Part shown: positions 43,009 through 51,291 of the stretch, one piece after another
Layout: every line of letters begins with the position of its first letter
How positions within the stretch are numbered: position 1 is the stretch's first letter
Assembly: GCA_035651455.1 (NCBI GenBank)
Contig: DASRFR010000058.1
Location: forward strand, 186,001-250,000
Length of the DNA stretch: 64,000 nt
Reading direction: 5' to 3'
Origin: DASRFR01 sp035651455
Lineage (GTDB): Bacteria > Acidobacteriota > Terriglobia > Terriglobales > Acidobacteriaceae
Position numbers and translations under genes: made by a program
The notes under the pieces: generated by a model
What the model was told of the DNA's origin: nothing
The model's input: only the letters and a program-made list of their open reading frames with translations
The model's database searches: none

Positions 43009-45059
43009 CGCCAAACTTGCATCTCTGGCTGATTCCGGTGCTGCCGCTTATCGGCGCCGCCATCAATGGCTTTTGGGGAAGGCGTTTCTCCCTGAAGACG
43101 GTGACCATCGTGGCTTGGGCGTTTTGCGGCGCGGCGTTTGCGTGGGCCTTATATGTAGCTGCGCGATTTCCGTCTCTTTCTACTCCTCATGTTGAGTACC
43201 TTGCCCGGTGGATTCACGCCGGCAGTTTTCAGGTGGATTACTCGTTTTATCTCGATCAGCTTTCGTTGGTGATGCTACTGGTAGTGACCGGCGTCGGCTT
43301 TCTTATCCATATCTATTCCGCCGGTTACATGTCAGAGGACCCCGGTTATTCGAGGTTCTTTTGCTACCTCAACCTGTTCATGTTCTTCATGCTCACGCTG
43401 GTGCTGGCCAGCAATTACCTGATCATGTTCATTGGCTGGGAAGGTGTAGGCCTGGCGTCTTATTTGCTGATCGGCTTTTGGTTCACCAAGGATTCTGCGG
43501 CTTCCGCCGGAAAGAAAGCATTCATCGTTAATCGTATCGGCGATTTCGGCTTTCTGATCGCGTTGTTTCTGTTGATCAAGCACTTTGGAACGCTGAACTT
43601 TGATGGCGTATTCCAGGCGATTTCGGGCATGGGCGTGGAGAAGAGTGGCGCCGGATTGCTGACAGCGGTCGGCATTTTGCTCATGGTTGGGGCGTGTGGC
43701 AAATCGGCGCAAATCCCGTTATACGTTTGGCTGCCCGACGCGATGGAAGGGCCCACTCCCGTCTCAGCGCTGATTCATGCCGCGACCATGGTCACGGCGG
43801 GAGTCTACATGGTCTCGCGTTCACACATGATTTTTGAACGCGCGCCCATCGCGCTGATGGTCGTAGCTATCATCGGCACTCTCACCGCGCTCTTCGCGGC
43901 TACGATTGGCGTGGCACAGACGGACATCAAGAAAGTTCTCGCCTACTCCACTGTCTCGCAGCTTGGCTATATGTTCATGGCCTGCGGAGTGGCTGCGTTC
44001 TCGGCTGCGATTTTCCACTTGATGACACATGCCTTCTTCAAGGGACTGCTCTTCCTGGCGGCGGGTTCCGTTATTCACGGGCTCGGCGGTGAGCAAGATA
44101 TGCGACGCATGGGCGGCCTCCGACAAAAGCTTCCCTGGACCTTCTGGACCATGACGGCCGCGACGTTTGCGATTGCGGGGTTCCCGCCTTTCGCCGGCTT
44201 CTTCAGTAAGGACGAAATTCTGTGGCGGGCTTCGCGCGTGAGTCTGGCTTATTGGGGAATCGGCGTCTTCACCGCGTTTCTGACTTCCTTCTACATGTTC
44301 AGGCTGTGGTTCTTGACTTTCTTTGGCGACTACCGGGGTGAAAGGGCGATGACGGTAGAGACGGTCCAAACGAGCCCCGTGGCGCATTCTACAAACCCGC
44401 ATAGGCTGGATGCGCACGTACCTGCTGAACATGGCGGTCACGGCGCGATTCACGAGAGCCCGCCAGTCATGTTGATCCCGCTGATCATCCTGGCCGTACT
44501 CTCGGTCATTGGTGGATGGGTTGGTGTTCCCGGATCGCTTGGCGGCCGGGACCGGTTGGACCAATTCCTGGCTCCCGTGTTCCATAGCACTATCCCGGCG
44601 GGTGAGAGCCAAGGGATGCCCCCTGAGCAGCGTACGGAAGGGGCAGAGCCTGGCGCAGGACATAGCCAGGAACTGATTTACACCGGCATTTCCGTGGGGG
44701 CAGCTTCTCTTGGCCTGTTCCTGGCCTGGTTGCTTTACGTGCGTCGCCCGAAACTGCCGCAGGAAATTGCCCAGGGGCTCGGCCGCTTCTATGAGGCGGT
44801 GCTAAACAAGTATTACGTGGACGAACTGTATGCGGTTGTGTTCGTGAAGCCGCTCATAGACGGTTCCACGCGCATTCTCTGGCAGGGCTTCGACCAGGGG
44901 GTGATTGATGCGGCGGTCAACGACAGTGCCGATGGCGCGCGCCACATATCCGACACCGTGCGGCACATGCAGTCGGGCAATATCCGCTCCTATGCAGCCT
45001 GGGTAGCGCTCGGGGCGGGCGCAGTGATTGTTTACATGATCTGGATGGGAGTGCGATGA
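43005..45059 (+). CDS. nuoL: NADH-quinone oxidoreductase subunit L
   Basis: A 684-residue antiporter-like proton-pumping subunit with about sixteen helices and the long lateral helix at the C terminus. The core motifs GWEGVGLASYLLIGFWF, PLYVWLPDAMEGPTPVSALI and LAYSTVSQLGYMFMACG are complete, including the Glu and Lys residues of the pump path. A hydrophilic His/Glu-rich loop of about 80 residues (near residues 445-560) precedes the last helices. The start overlaps the nuoK stop, and the stop overlaps the nuoM start. Confidence 0.95.
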   Translation: MTPNLHLWLIPVLPLIGAAINGFWGRRFSLKTVTIVAWAFCGAAFAWALYVAARFPSLSTPHVEYLARWIHAGSFQVDYSFYLDQLSLVMLLVVTGVGFLIHIYSAGYMSEDPGYSRFFCYLNLFMFFMLTLVLASNYLIMFIGWEGVGLASYLLIGFWFTKDSAASAGKKAFIVNRIGDFGFLIALFLLIKHFGTLNFDGVFQAISGMGVEKSGAGLLTAVGILLMVGACGKSAQIPLYVWLPDAMEGPTPVSALIHAATMVTAGVYMVSRSHMIFERAPIALMVVAIIGTLTALFAATIGVAQTDIKKVLAYSTVSQLGYMFMACGVAAFSAAIFHLMTHAFFKGLLFLAAGSVIHGLGGEQDMRRMGGLRQKLPWTFWTMTAATFAIAGFPPFAGFFSKDEILWRASRVSLAYWGIGVFTAFLTSFYMFRLWFLTFFGDYRGERAMTVETVQTSPVAHSTNPHRLDAHVPAEHGGHGAIHESPPVMLIPLIILAVLSVIGGWVGVPGSLGGRDRLDQFLAPVFHSTIPAGESQGMPPEQRTEGAEPGAGHSQELIYTGISVGAASLGLFLAWLLYVRRPKLPQEIAQGLGRFYEAVLNKYYVDELYAVVFVKPLIDGSTRILWQGFDQGVIDAAVNDSADGARHISDTVRHMQSGNIRSYAAWVALGAGAVIVYMIWMGVR

Positions 45060-46573
45060 GCTCCGAAGTACTCAACAGCTGGATTCTGACGCTGGTCACC
45101 TTCATCCCGCTCGCGGGCGGGCTCTTGCTGATGCTAGTACCGCGGCGGCATCGTGACATTCGGGTGTTCTCGCTTGTGGTTACGCTTCTCACGTTCGCGC
45201 TCTCGCTACATCTCCCCGTACATCTTCATCGCTTTCAGCAGGGGTTCCAGTACGAAGTCAATGCGCAGTGGATCACCAGTCCCAACATTCACTACCACAT
45301 GGGCGTCGACGGTTTCTCCATGTGGCTGGTGGTGCTCACGACGTTCCTCACGCCTCTTTGTGTATTGATTTCGTGGAATTCGATCCAGGAGCGAGTGAAG
45401 GAGTTTTTCATACTGCTGCTGATCCTGGAGAGTTCTCTGATCGGCGTATTTACCTCCCTTGACCTGTTCCTGTTCTACTTCTTCTGGGAAGCGACGCTGA
45501 TCCCCATGGCGTTACTGATCGGAATGTACGGGCACGGGCGCAAGGTGTATGCCGCGGTAAAGTTCTTCCTGTACACGATGGTCGCATCTGTATTTATGCT
45601 TGCAGCCATTCTTTGGCTGTATGCGAAAGTTGGCAGCTTCGATTTCGTAACCATCCAGAACGCAATTCGCAATGGACAGGTAGAGAACTTCGGCGCAGCG
45701 GCAACATGGCTGTTTCTGGGGTTTTTTGTCGCATTCGCGGTAAAAGTTCCGCTCTTCCCGGTACACACCTGGTTGCCCGACGCCCACGTAGAGGCCCCGA
45801 CTGCAGGCTCGGTTCTACTCGCGGGAGTTCTCCTGAAGATGGGAACCTATGGCATGCTGCGTTTTAATGTGGGACTGTTCCCCCAGCAAGCACGACAGAA
45901 CGCTCCCTGGATCGCAGTGCTGGCACTGATCGGTATTGTTTACGGTGCGCTCGTGGCCATGGTGCAGCCCAACATGAAGAAGTTGATCGCGTATTCGTCG
46001 ATCAGCCACCTGGGCTTTGTAGTGCTGGGGATCTTCAGTTTCACCGCGTCTGGGCTAGACGGGGCCGAGTTCGTCATGCTGGCACACGGTGTTTCCACAG
46101 GCGCTTTATTCATGCTGGCGGGCATCCTCTATGAACGGCGGCATACGTACGAAATCAGTGAGTTTGGTGGTCTCGCCACTCCAATGCCCATCTATGCCGC
46201 CTTATTCCTCTTCATTGTGCTGTCATCGGTCGGTCTTCCGCTGCTCAACGGGTTCATCGGCGAATTTCTGGTGCTGAGCGGGGCATTCATGGCGAAGGCA
46301 TGGTGGGGAATATTGGGAGCCACAGGCGTGATTTGGAGCGCTGGGTACCTGCTCTGGATGTACCAACGTGTGTTCTACGGCAAGCTCACACACGAAGCGA
46401 ATATGCGTCTGCCGGATCTCAGCGGCCGTGAAAAAGCCGCGCTGTGGCCCGCCGCCGTCGCGGCTCTTGCGATGGGGGTGATGCCCCTGATTTGGCTGAA
46501 TGGCATCGATCCAGCCGCACAGGTCGCGCTCGCTCCGTTTGCACAGCTGGCCAGCAAGGTGGTAGGCCGTTGA
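45056..46573 (+). CDS. nuoM: NADH-quinone oxidoreductase subunit M
   Basis: A 505-residue antiporter-like subunit with about fourteen helices. DLFLFYFFWEATLIPMALLI with its conserved Glu, FPVHTWLPDAHVEAPTAGSV and KKLIAYSSISHLGFVVLG are all present and define NuoM. It pumps one proton per cycle and sits between NuoL and NuoN. Translation is coupled on both sides: ATGA with nuoL and TTGA with nuoN. Confidence 0.95.
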   Translation: MSSEVLNSWILTLVTFIPLAGGLLLMLVPRRHRDIRVFSLVVTLLTFALSLHLPVHLHRFQQGFQYEVNAQWITSPNIHYHMGVDGFSMWLVVLTTFLTPLCVLISWNSIQERVKEFFILLLILESSLIGVFTSLDLFLFYFFWEATLIPMALLIGMYGHGRKVYAAVKFFLYTMVASVFMLAAILWLYAKVGSFDFVTIQNAIRNGQVENFGAAATWLFLGFFVAFAVKVPLFPVHTWLPDAHVEAPTAGSVLLAGVLLKMGTYGMLRFNVGLFPQQARQNAPWIAVLALIGIVYGALVAMVQPNMKKLIAYSSISHLGFVVLGIFSFTASGLDGAEFVMLAHGVSTGALFMLAGILYERRHTYEISEFGGLATPMPIYAALFLFIVLSSVGLPLLNGFIGEFLVLSGAFMAKAWWGILGATGVIWSAGYLLWMYQRVFYGKLTHEANMRLPDLSGREKAALWPAAVAALAMGVMPLIWLNGIDPAAQVALAPFAQLASKVVGR

Positions 46574-48099
46574 ACTTCACACCCCAGGCGATTCCCCAGG
46601 CAATCGATTATGTCCGCTTCCTGCCGGAAATCGTTTTATCGCTGTTCGGATTGGCGATTATGTTGCTCGACCCGGTACTGGATGAAGATAGTAGCCAGAA
46701 AATATTAGGCGGCTTGGCGCTCATCGGCACCATCGCCGGACTCGCCGCTACGCTCTACATGGCGCAGTACCCGGGACTGGCATTCTGGAACATGATTCGG
46801 GTGGAGGGGTTCAGTGTCTTTTTTCATTTCCTGATTCTCACCATCGCGGCTGTCGTAATTCTCACTTCTTACGAGTACATGGTTGTGCAACGTATTCGGG
46901 GCGGTGAATACTACGCGCTCATTTTGTTCGGTGTCGTCGGCATGATGTTGATGTCGTCGGCGGTGGAACTGGTCTTGATCTTTATCGCTCTGGAAATTTC
47001 TTCGATTTCCACCTACATTCTTGCGGGATTCCGCTTGCGTGAAGCGTCCAGTTCCGAGTCGTCGATCAAGTATTTTCTACTGGGCTCGTTCGCGACCGCA
47101 TTTTTCCTATACGGCGTAGCATTGATGTTTGGCGCGACAGGATCTACGAATATCCTGGTGATCAGCCAAGCGCTCCAATCCCGCGCGTCAGTCCTTGCGT
47201 ACCTCGCCGTGGCGCTGATGTTCGTGGGACTGGGATTCAAGGTAGCGTCCGCGCCCTTTCACGTGTGGACTCCTGACGTTTACGAAGGCGCGCCGGCGCC
47301 GATCGTAGGTCTGATGTCCACAGGCCCCAAGGCGGCGGTCTTCGCGGTCTTGCTGCGAATTATTTTTGAAGCCAATGCACCCGGACGGTTCTGGTTGATC
47401 TGGGTGTCGGCAGCGTTGTCGATGTCCATCGGCAACGTTTCCGCCCTGGTGCAGAACAATGTCAAGCGCCTTCTAGCCTATTCCTCGATCGCGCATGCGG
47501 GATATTTGTTGATGGCCTTCGCGGCGTCCCCCGTGATGGGGACTTCAGCAGCCATGTTCTATACGGCGGCCTACGCTGCGATGAATGTCGGCGCCTTTGC
47601 CGTGGTTACCCACTTTGCCAGTTACGGGGAACGCTACGTCACGCTTGAAGACTATTCCGGGCTCGGGCGCCGCTCTCCACTGCTTGCAGCGACGCTGACC
47701 GTCTTTTTGCTTTCGCTAATCGGAATACCCATGACCGGCGGCTTCTTCGCCAAATTCTATGTGTTCAGCGCAGCCCTGAAAGCAGGACTGGTAGGGCTTA
47801 CCATTATTGGCGTGATCAACAGCGCGGTCGGGGCATACTACTATCTTCGGATCATCGTCGTGATGTACATGAGGGAGCCACGAGAAGAGACTCCCGTCGC
47901 ACCAGTTCCGGCAGCACTCGGAGCAGCATTGGCGATCAGCTTGATCGCAACCATTTATCTCGGTGTGTTGCCGGGGCGAGTTCTAACCTACGCGCAACGT
48001 TCTGCTGATGAACTTGTGCAACGGTCGGTCGCACCCAATTTGACTTTGTCACCTACACCCGCGCAGGCCGTGAGCACCCCCCTGAAAGCCTGGCGTTAG
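46570..48099 (+). CDS. nuoN: NADH-quinone oxidoreductase subunit N
   Basis: I place the start at TTG 46570, which overlaps the nuoM stop (TTGA) and follows AAGGTGG, giving 509 residues. The open frame runs further upstream inside nuoM, but that part is not NuoN-like. Conserved NuoN segments are present: VLIFIALEISSISTYILAGF, FHVWTPDVYEGAPAPIVG and KRLLAYSSIAHAGYLLMA. It is the third antiporter-like proton pump and ends the operon. A weak stem TTGCTG/CAGCAA lies just after the stop but is too short to call a terminator. Confidence 0.93.
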   Translation: MNFTPQAIPQAIDYVRFLPEIVLSLFGLAIMLLDPVLDEDSSQKILGGLALIGTIAGLAATLYMAQYPGLAFWNMIRVEGFSVFFHFLILTIAAVVILTSYEYMVVQRIRGGEYYALILFGVVGMMLMSSAVELVLIFIALEISSISTYILAGFRLREASSSESSIKYFLLGSFATAFFLYGVALMFGATGSTNILVISQALQSRASVLAYLAVALMFVGLGFKVASAPFHVWTPDVYEGAPAPIVGLMSTGPKAAVFAVLLRIIFEANAPGRFWLIWVSAALSMSIGNVSALVQNNVKRLLAYSSIAHAGYLLMAFAASPVMGTSAAMFYTAAYAAMNVGAFAVVTHFASYGERYVTLEDYSGLGRRSPLLAATLTVFLLSLIGIPMTGGFFAKFYVFSAALKAGLVGLTIIGVINSAVGAYYYLRIIVVMYMREPREETPVAPVPAALGAALAISLIATIYLGVLPGRVLTYAQRSADELVQRSVAPNLTLSPTPAQAVSTPLKAWR

Positions 48100-48144
48100 G
48101 ATTCCCAACTCAGGGTTTGCTGCTTCTGCTCATCAGCAAAATAT

Positions 48145-48173
48145 TTGACAAGTTGCCGATCCCCCGGCATTAT
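48145..48173 (+). promoter_or_regulatory. Sigma-70 promoter for the Flp pilin gene
   Basis: TTGACA at 48145-48150, a 17-nt spacer and CATTAT at 48168-48173 (four of six). The start of transcription would be near 48180, about 45 nt before the pilin ATG. It may also drive the aromatic leader and aroF downstream. Confidence 0.5.
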
Positions 48174-48224
48174 TGAATGCCAACCAAGCCTTACCCCGTT
48201 CAAACGAGTCCCCCCGGAGGAAGC

Positions 48225-48389
48225 ATGGCAGAGTTTATTTACAGGATCTGGTCGGACGAACAAGGACAGGACATTGCTGAGTACGCGGTGATGCTCGCGG
48301 TCATCCTGGTCCTGGTCGTAGGCACCATTCGTCTGATTGGAACGAACGCCAACACCGTATTTTCCAATGTCGCCAGCTCGATCCAGTAA
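48225..48389 (+). CDS. Flp/Fap-type pilin
   Basis: From the ATG at 48225, preceded by CCGGAGGAAGC, the product has 54 residues. It is a Flp pilin precursor: a short leader ending in Gly, then QDIAEYAVMLAVILVLVVG, where the Glu and Tyr fall at positions 5 and 6 after the Gly as expected for cleavage by a TadV-type peptidase. The remaining hydrophobic helix polymerises into the adhesive Tad pilus. No tad/cpa secretion genes are in the window, so the assembly machine is elsewhere. Confidence 0.88.
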   Translation: MAEFIYRIWSDEQGQDIAEYAVMLAVILVLVVGTIRLIGTNANTVFSNVASSIQ

Positions 48390-48417
48390 TCGTGCTGAGC
48401 AGGATTACCTGTCAGGT

Positions 48418-48519
48418 ATGACTCGATTTACCTATTACGCCCGGTCGTTTGACCGCTACTCCTATTTTCGGATGGCGGCGCCGGCGGACGTTCTGGGTCG
48501 ATCTACAGATAAGATCTGA
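48418..48519 (+). CDS. Putative Phe/Tyr-rich leader peptide of aroF
   Basis: A 33-codon reading frame that begins MTRFTYYARSFDRYSYFRM. Seven of residues 4-17 are Phe or Tyr, exactly the end products of the pathway whose first enzyme is encoded next. It lies between the Flp pilin stop and a terminator hairpin ahead of aroF, the standard layout of an attenuation leader. The SD is weak (AGGA about 13 nt upstream and AGGT touching the ATG). Such a peptide would have no function of its own; its translation would be the sensor. I infer this from position and composition only. Confidence 0.6.
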   Translation: MTRFTYYARSFDRYSYFRMAAPADVLGRSTDKI

Positions 48520-48545
48520 AAAGATCGAAAAGAACGAAAGTCAGG

Positions 48546-48580
48546 AGCCGCGATTCTCGGAATCGCGGCTTTTGATTTTT
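48546..48580 (+). terminator. Hairpin terminator / putative attenuator ahead of aroF
   Basis: A perfect 10-bp stem AGCCGCGATT / AATCGCGGCT with loop CTCGG, followed by TTTGATTTTT. It ends about 20 nt before the aroF ATG and 26 nt after the leader ORF stop. The 5' arm contains GCCGC, which can pair with GCGGC at 48475-48479, just after the aromatic codons, as a possible antiterminator. Alternatively it simply terminates the Flp pilin transcript. Confidence 0.7.
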
Positions 48581-48601
48581 AACCACAAAGGGAGCATTTC
48601 C

Positions 48602-49642
48602 ATGATCGTCAACATGAGGGAAGGAGCGACCGAGCAACAGATCGCTCACGTGATCGAGCGGGTTCAAGAAGCCGGATATCGGCCGCACGTCACGCGCGGC
48701 ACCGAGCGCACAATTGTGGCGGCAGTAGGCAGTGGGCGCCGCCACGAACTGGAAGCGCTACAGGTCGCAGCAGGGGTCGAAGACGTAGTTCCCATTGCTC
48801 AGCCATTCAAACTGGTGAGCCGACAAGTTAAGCCCCATCGCACCGTGGTGGACGTCTCGGGAGTAGGCGTCGGCGGAGACGAGGTGGTCGTAATCGCGGG
48901 GCCGTGCTCGGTCGAGTCGCGGGAGCAACTCATGGCTACGGCCAGAGCAGTCAAGCAGGCAGGCGCCACTATGCTGCGAGGAGGCGCCTACAAACCCAGG
49001 ACATCTCCTTACGACTTTCAAGGTCTAGGCATCGAGGCGCTTAAGCTTCTCGCAGAGGCTCGCGCTGAGACTGATCTGCCAATCGTCACGGAAGTCATGT
49101 CTACTGAGGACATTGATCTGATTTGCGAATACGCCGATATGCTTCAGGTTGGCGCCCGCAACATGCAGAATTTTGCTCTTCTACGCCGCCTTGCCTCGAT
49201 TGACAAACCTGTGCTCTTGAAGCGCGGCCCGTCGGCCACGGTGAAGGAATGGCTACTCGCGGCGGAGTACCTGCTTTCCGGAGGCAACCATCGCGTGGTG
49301 CTTTGCGAGCGCGGCATCAAAACTTTCGAGACCGAGATGCGCAACACGATGGACCTCGCGGCAGTGGCCCTGGCGAGAGAACTCTCACATTTACCCGTTA
49401 TCGCCGACCCTTCCCACGGCACGGGAAGGCAGAGCCTGATTGCAGCAGTATCACGCGCGGCCGTCGCGATTGGAGCTGATGGGTTAATCGTCGAAGTACA
49501 TCCCTGCCCCGAGCGCGCGTTGTCCGACGGACCCCAGTCGCTGGATTTCGCGGGCTTTGAGCAATTGATGAAACATCTGACCGCACCCATGAGACATGTT
49601 GCAGGAACCCTGGTTGCGCATGCCCAAGCCGGAAGCGCTTGA
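48602..49642 (+). CDS. aroF: 3-deoxy-7-phosphoheptulonate synthase (AroF type with N-terminal regulatory domain)
   Basis: From the ATG at 48602, nine nucleotides after AAAGGGAG, the product has 346 residues. It makes DAHP from phosphoenolpyruvate and erythrose 4-phosphate, the entry step of aromatic amino acid synthesis. An N-terminal ferredoxin-like domain (MIVNMREGATEQQIAHVIER, about 70 residues) is the feedback-regulatory part of the Thermotoga-type enzyme. The barrel carries AGPCSVES, GGAYKPRTSPYDFQG, KRGPSAT and DPSHGTGR. It is preceded by a Phe/Tyr-rich leader and a terminator hairpin, which suggests transcriptional attenuation in addition to allosteric feedback. Confidence 0.94.
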   Translation: MIVNMREGATEQQIAHVIERVQEAGYRPHVTRGTERTIVAAVGSGRRHELEALQVAAGVEDVVPIAQPFKLVSRQVKPHRTVVDVSGVGVGGDEVVVIAGPCSVESREQLMATARAVKQAGATMLRGGAYKPRTSPYDFQGLGIEALKLLAEARAETDLPIVTEVMSTEDIDLICEYADMLQVGARNMQNFALLRRLASIDKPVLLKRGPSATVKEWLLAAEYLLSGGNHRVVLCERGIKTFETEMRNTMDLAAVALARELSHLPVIADPSHGTGRQSLIAAVSRAAVAIGADGLIVEVHPCPERALSDGPQSLDFAGFEQLMKHLTAPMRHVAGTLVAHAQAGSA

Positions 49643-49686
49643 GTGGACACAAACCGGCAGCAGCCCAGTTAAGCAGCATTAGCTCG

Positions 49687-51117
49687 TCATTCGCCCCGTT
49701 GAGAGCCGCATGTAGACGCGCCATGCGGCGGCTGCGCCTTGGCCTGCTGAGCCGGACCGGGTTGATAATAAAGCTTGAAGCCCGCGCGATCCATGCCCCT
49801 GGTCGCCTCAAGGTTCTTCATGAAGTACTGCCACACGAACCCTGTCCGGGCGTTCTCTGCCATCAGCATGGTGATGCCCGTGTCGATTCCAATCACGTCA
49901 GTGTCGTACCAGTTTTTCAGAGGATTGAATGCGTTCACGAATCCGTATTGGCTCCAGGCAACGCCATAGTTGTTACGGATGTTATGCAGGACGCGCATCA
50001 CCGGCTGCGGCATAAAGGGCAGCGAACCCGCTGCCGCGCTCGGCACGATTGAACCATCGATCGGACCAATTTGTGGCGGCCCGCCCCATACCACGTACCC
50101 TTTCTGCGAATCGGAAGCCGTGATACCCCACAAGTCGTCGTTGTAGTTCGGAAATTCTTTGGAGAGCTCCACACAGAAGCGCCGGTGAACCTCCGTCGCA
50201 ATCACTGAATTATGAAAATAGTCGGCGTACTGGTCTCGCTTGTGCCGGAAATCAAACCATGCCTGGGAATACTGGTGAATGAAAAGCGGGGCAAAGGAAC
50301 CGATATAGCGCAAGCCATCGTACTCGAACGTAGTCCGTTTCCACGCATGCCAGGTTTGGCCGTTTAAGGGATGTGCCAGCGAGCCCAGACCGAGAAGGTA
50401 CATCATCATCAGCTCGCTGTAGTAATCCCAGCGATACGGCAGGAAGCCCTGCTCTGGCGCCCAGCCATGGGGCAGCAGAGATGTATCCTCCGAAAGCCAG
50501 GTCCAGTCCACGCGGTTGAAGATTTCATAAGACAGCAAACTGATTTCGGAGTGCGGCGGGAAATATTGCCTGCAGGTTAGAAGTCCGCAGAGCAGGATTG
50601 CGGTGTCGACGGAGGAAATCTCGGAATCCCATACCCGCTCGCCAGTATTGATATTGGCAAAATGAAAAAAGAACCCGCGATGGGTGGGAAGTTTCTTCCA
50701 CAGGAAACGTAGCGTTTTGACTACTCGATCCTGGATCGCCGAGGACGGCATGAATCCGCGCTTGTCAGCAATGCAAAGCGCCGTCAGTCCGAACCCAGTC
50801 GCCGCAATACTGGCGACGGTTCCATTGTCGGCAACGCGAACGTTCGAACGATCCTTCACCAGCCCTGTCTGTGGACTTGCCTGTTCCCAGAAATAGCAGA
50901 AACAGGCCTCTTCAATCTGATCCAGCAGCGGGTCGTCGGCCGCAGTTAATGCACTCGGTGCCGGCAGCGGCAGGTTGCAATCCGTCGAGGCATTCTGTTG
51001 CGCCAAGGCAATTGGCTGCAACGATTTCAATAGCGGCAACGAGAGGCCGGCCCCTGCCAGGCGCTGCAGTAGCTGACGCCGGGAAATTGTATCGGTGCGG
51101 TCGTCCTTAACACTCAC
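49687..51117 (-). CDS. Tat-exported glucoamylase-like protein (GH144-type beta-1,2-glucanase fold)
   Basis: A 476-residue protein with a twin-arginine signal (TISRRQLLQRLAGAGLSLPL) after a GTG start. The mature part is a single (alpha/alpha)6 barrel of the glycoamylase family: EEACFCYFWEQASPQTGLVKD near its start, SSVDTAILLCGLL, YRWDYYSELMMMYLLGLGS and ATEVHRRFCVELSKEF. The family includes endo-beta-1,2-glucanases (GH144) and related exported enzymes; candidate acids lie in WDSEISSVD and YYSEL. It probably acts on beta-glucans in the periplasm. It faces aroF tail to tail. The exact substrate is an inference from the family. Confidence 0.82.
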   Translation of the reverse strand: MSVKDDRTDTISRRQLLQRLAGAGLSLPLLKSLQPIALAQQNASTDCNLPLPAPSALTAADDPLLDQIEEACFCYFWEQASPQTGLVKDRSNVRVADNGTVASIAATGFGLTALCIADKRGFMPSSAIQDRVVKTLRFLWKKLPTHRGFFFHFANINTGERVWDSEISSVDTAILLCGLLTCRQYFPPHSEISLLSYEIFNRVDWTWLSEDTSLLPHGWAPEQGFLPYRWDYYSELMMMYLLGLGSLAHPLNGQTWHAWKRTTFEYDGLRYIGSFAPLFIHQYSQAWFDFRHKRDQYADYFHNSVIATEVHRRFCVELSKEFPNYNDDLWGITASDSQKGYVVWGGPPQIGPIDGSIVPSAAAGSLPFMPQPVMRVLHNIRNNYGVAWSQYGFVNAFNPLKNWYDTDVIGIDTGITMLMAENARTGFVWQYFMKNLEATRGMDRAGFKLYYQPGPAQQAKAQPPHGASTCGSQRGE

Positions 51118-51291
51118 GCGTCTACTTTAAAACGAATGACCCACGAGCGTGAAGCATCGTCTACCTTGATTTTCCAGAGCCTTGAGCGCTAACGTGGAAT
51201 GCAGGTTCGGAAGGTTGACGAAAATTCCCCAAAAAGCTTTTATGAAGTTTCGGCCTTCGCACGGAAACTTTCCGCAGTCTGGACGTGACGA

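Noticed and set aside
43821..44663. A 280-codon minus-strand frame over nuoL
   Set aside because: Antisense shadow of a conserved subunit gene with no SD and no recognisable fold.
48117..48139. Terminator candidate after nuoN
   Set aside because: The stem is only six base pairs with an eleven-base loop and no clear T run.
49643..49686. Terminator between aroF and the convergent glucanase gene
   Set aside because: No stem-loop with a T run found in the 44 nt.
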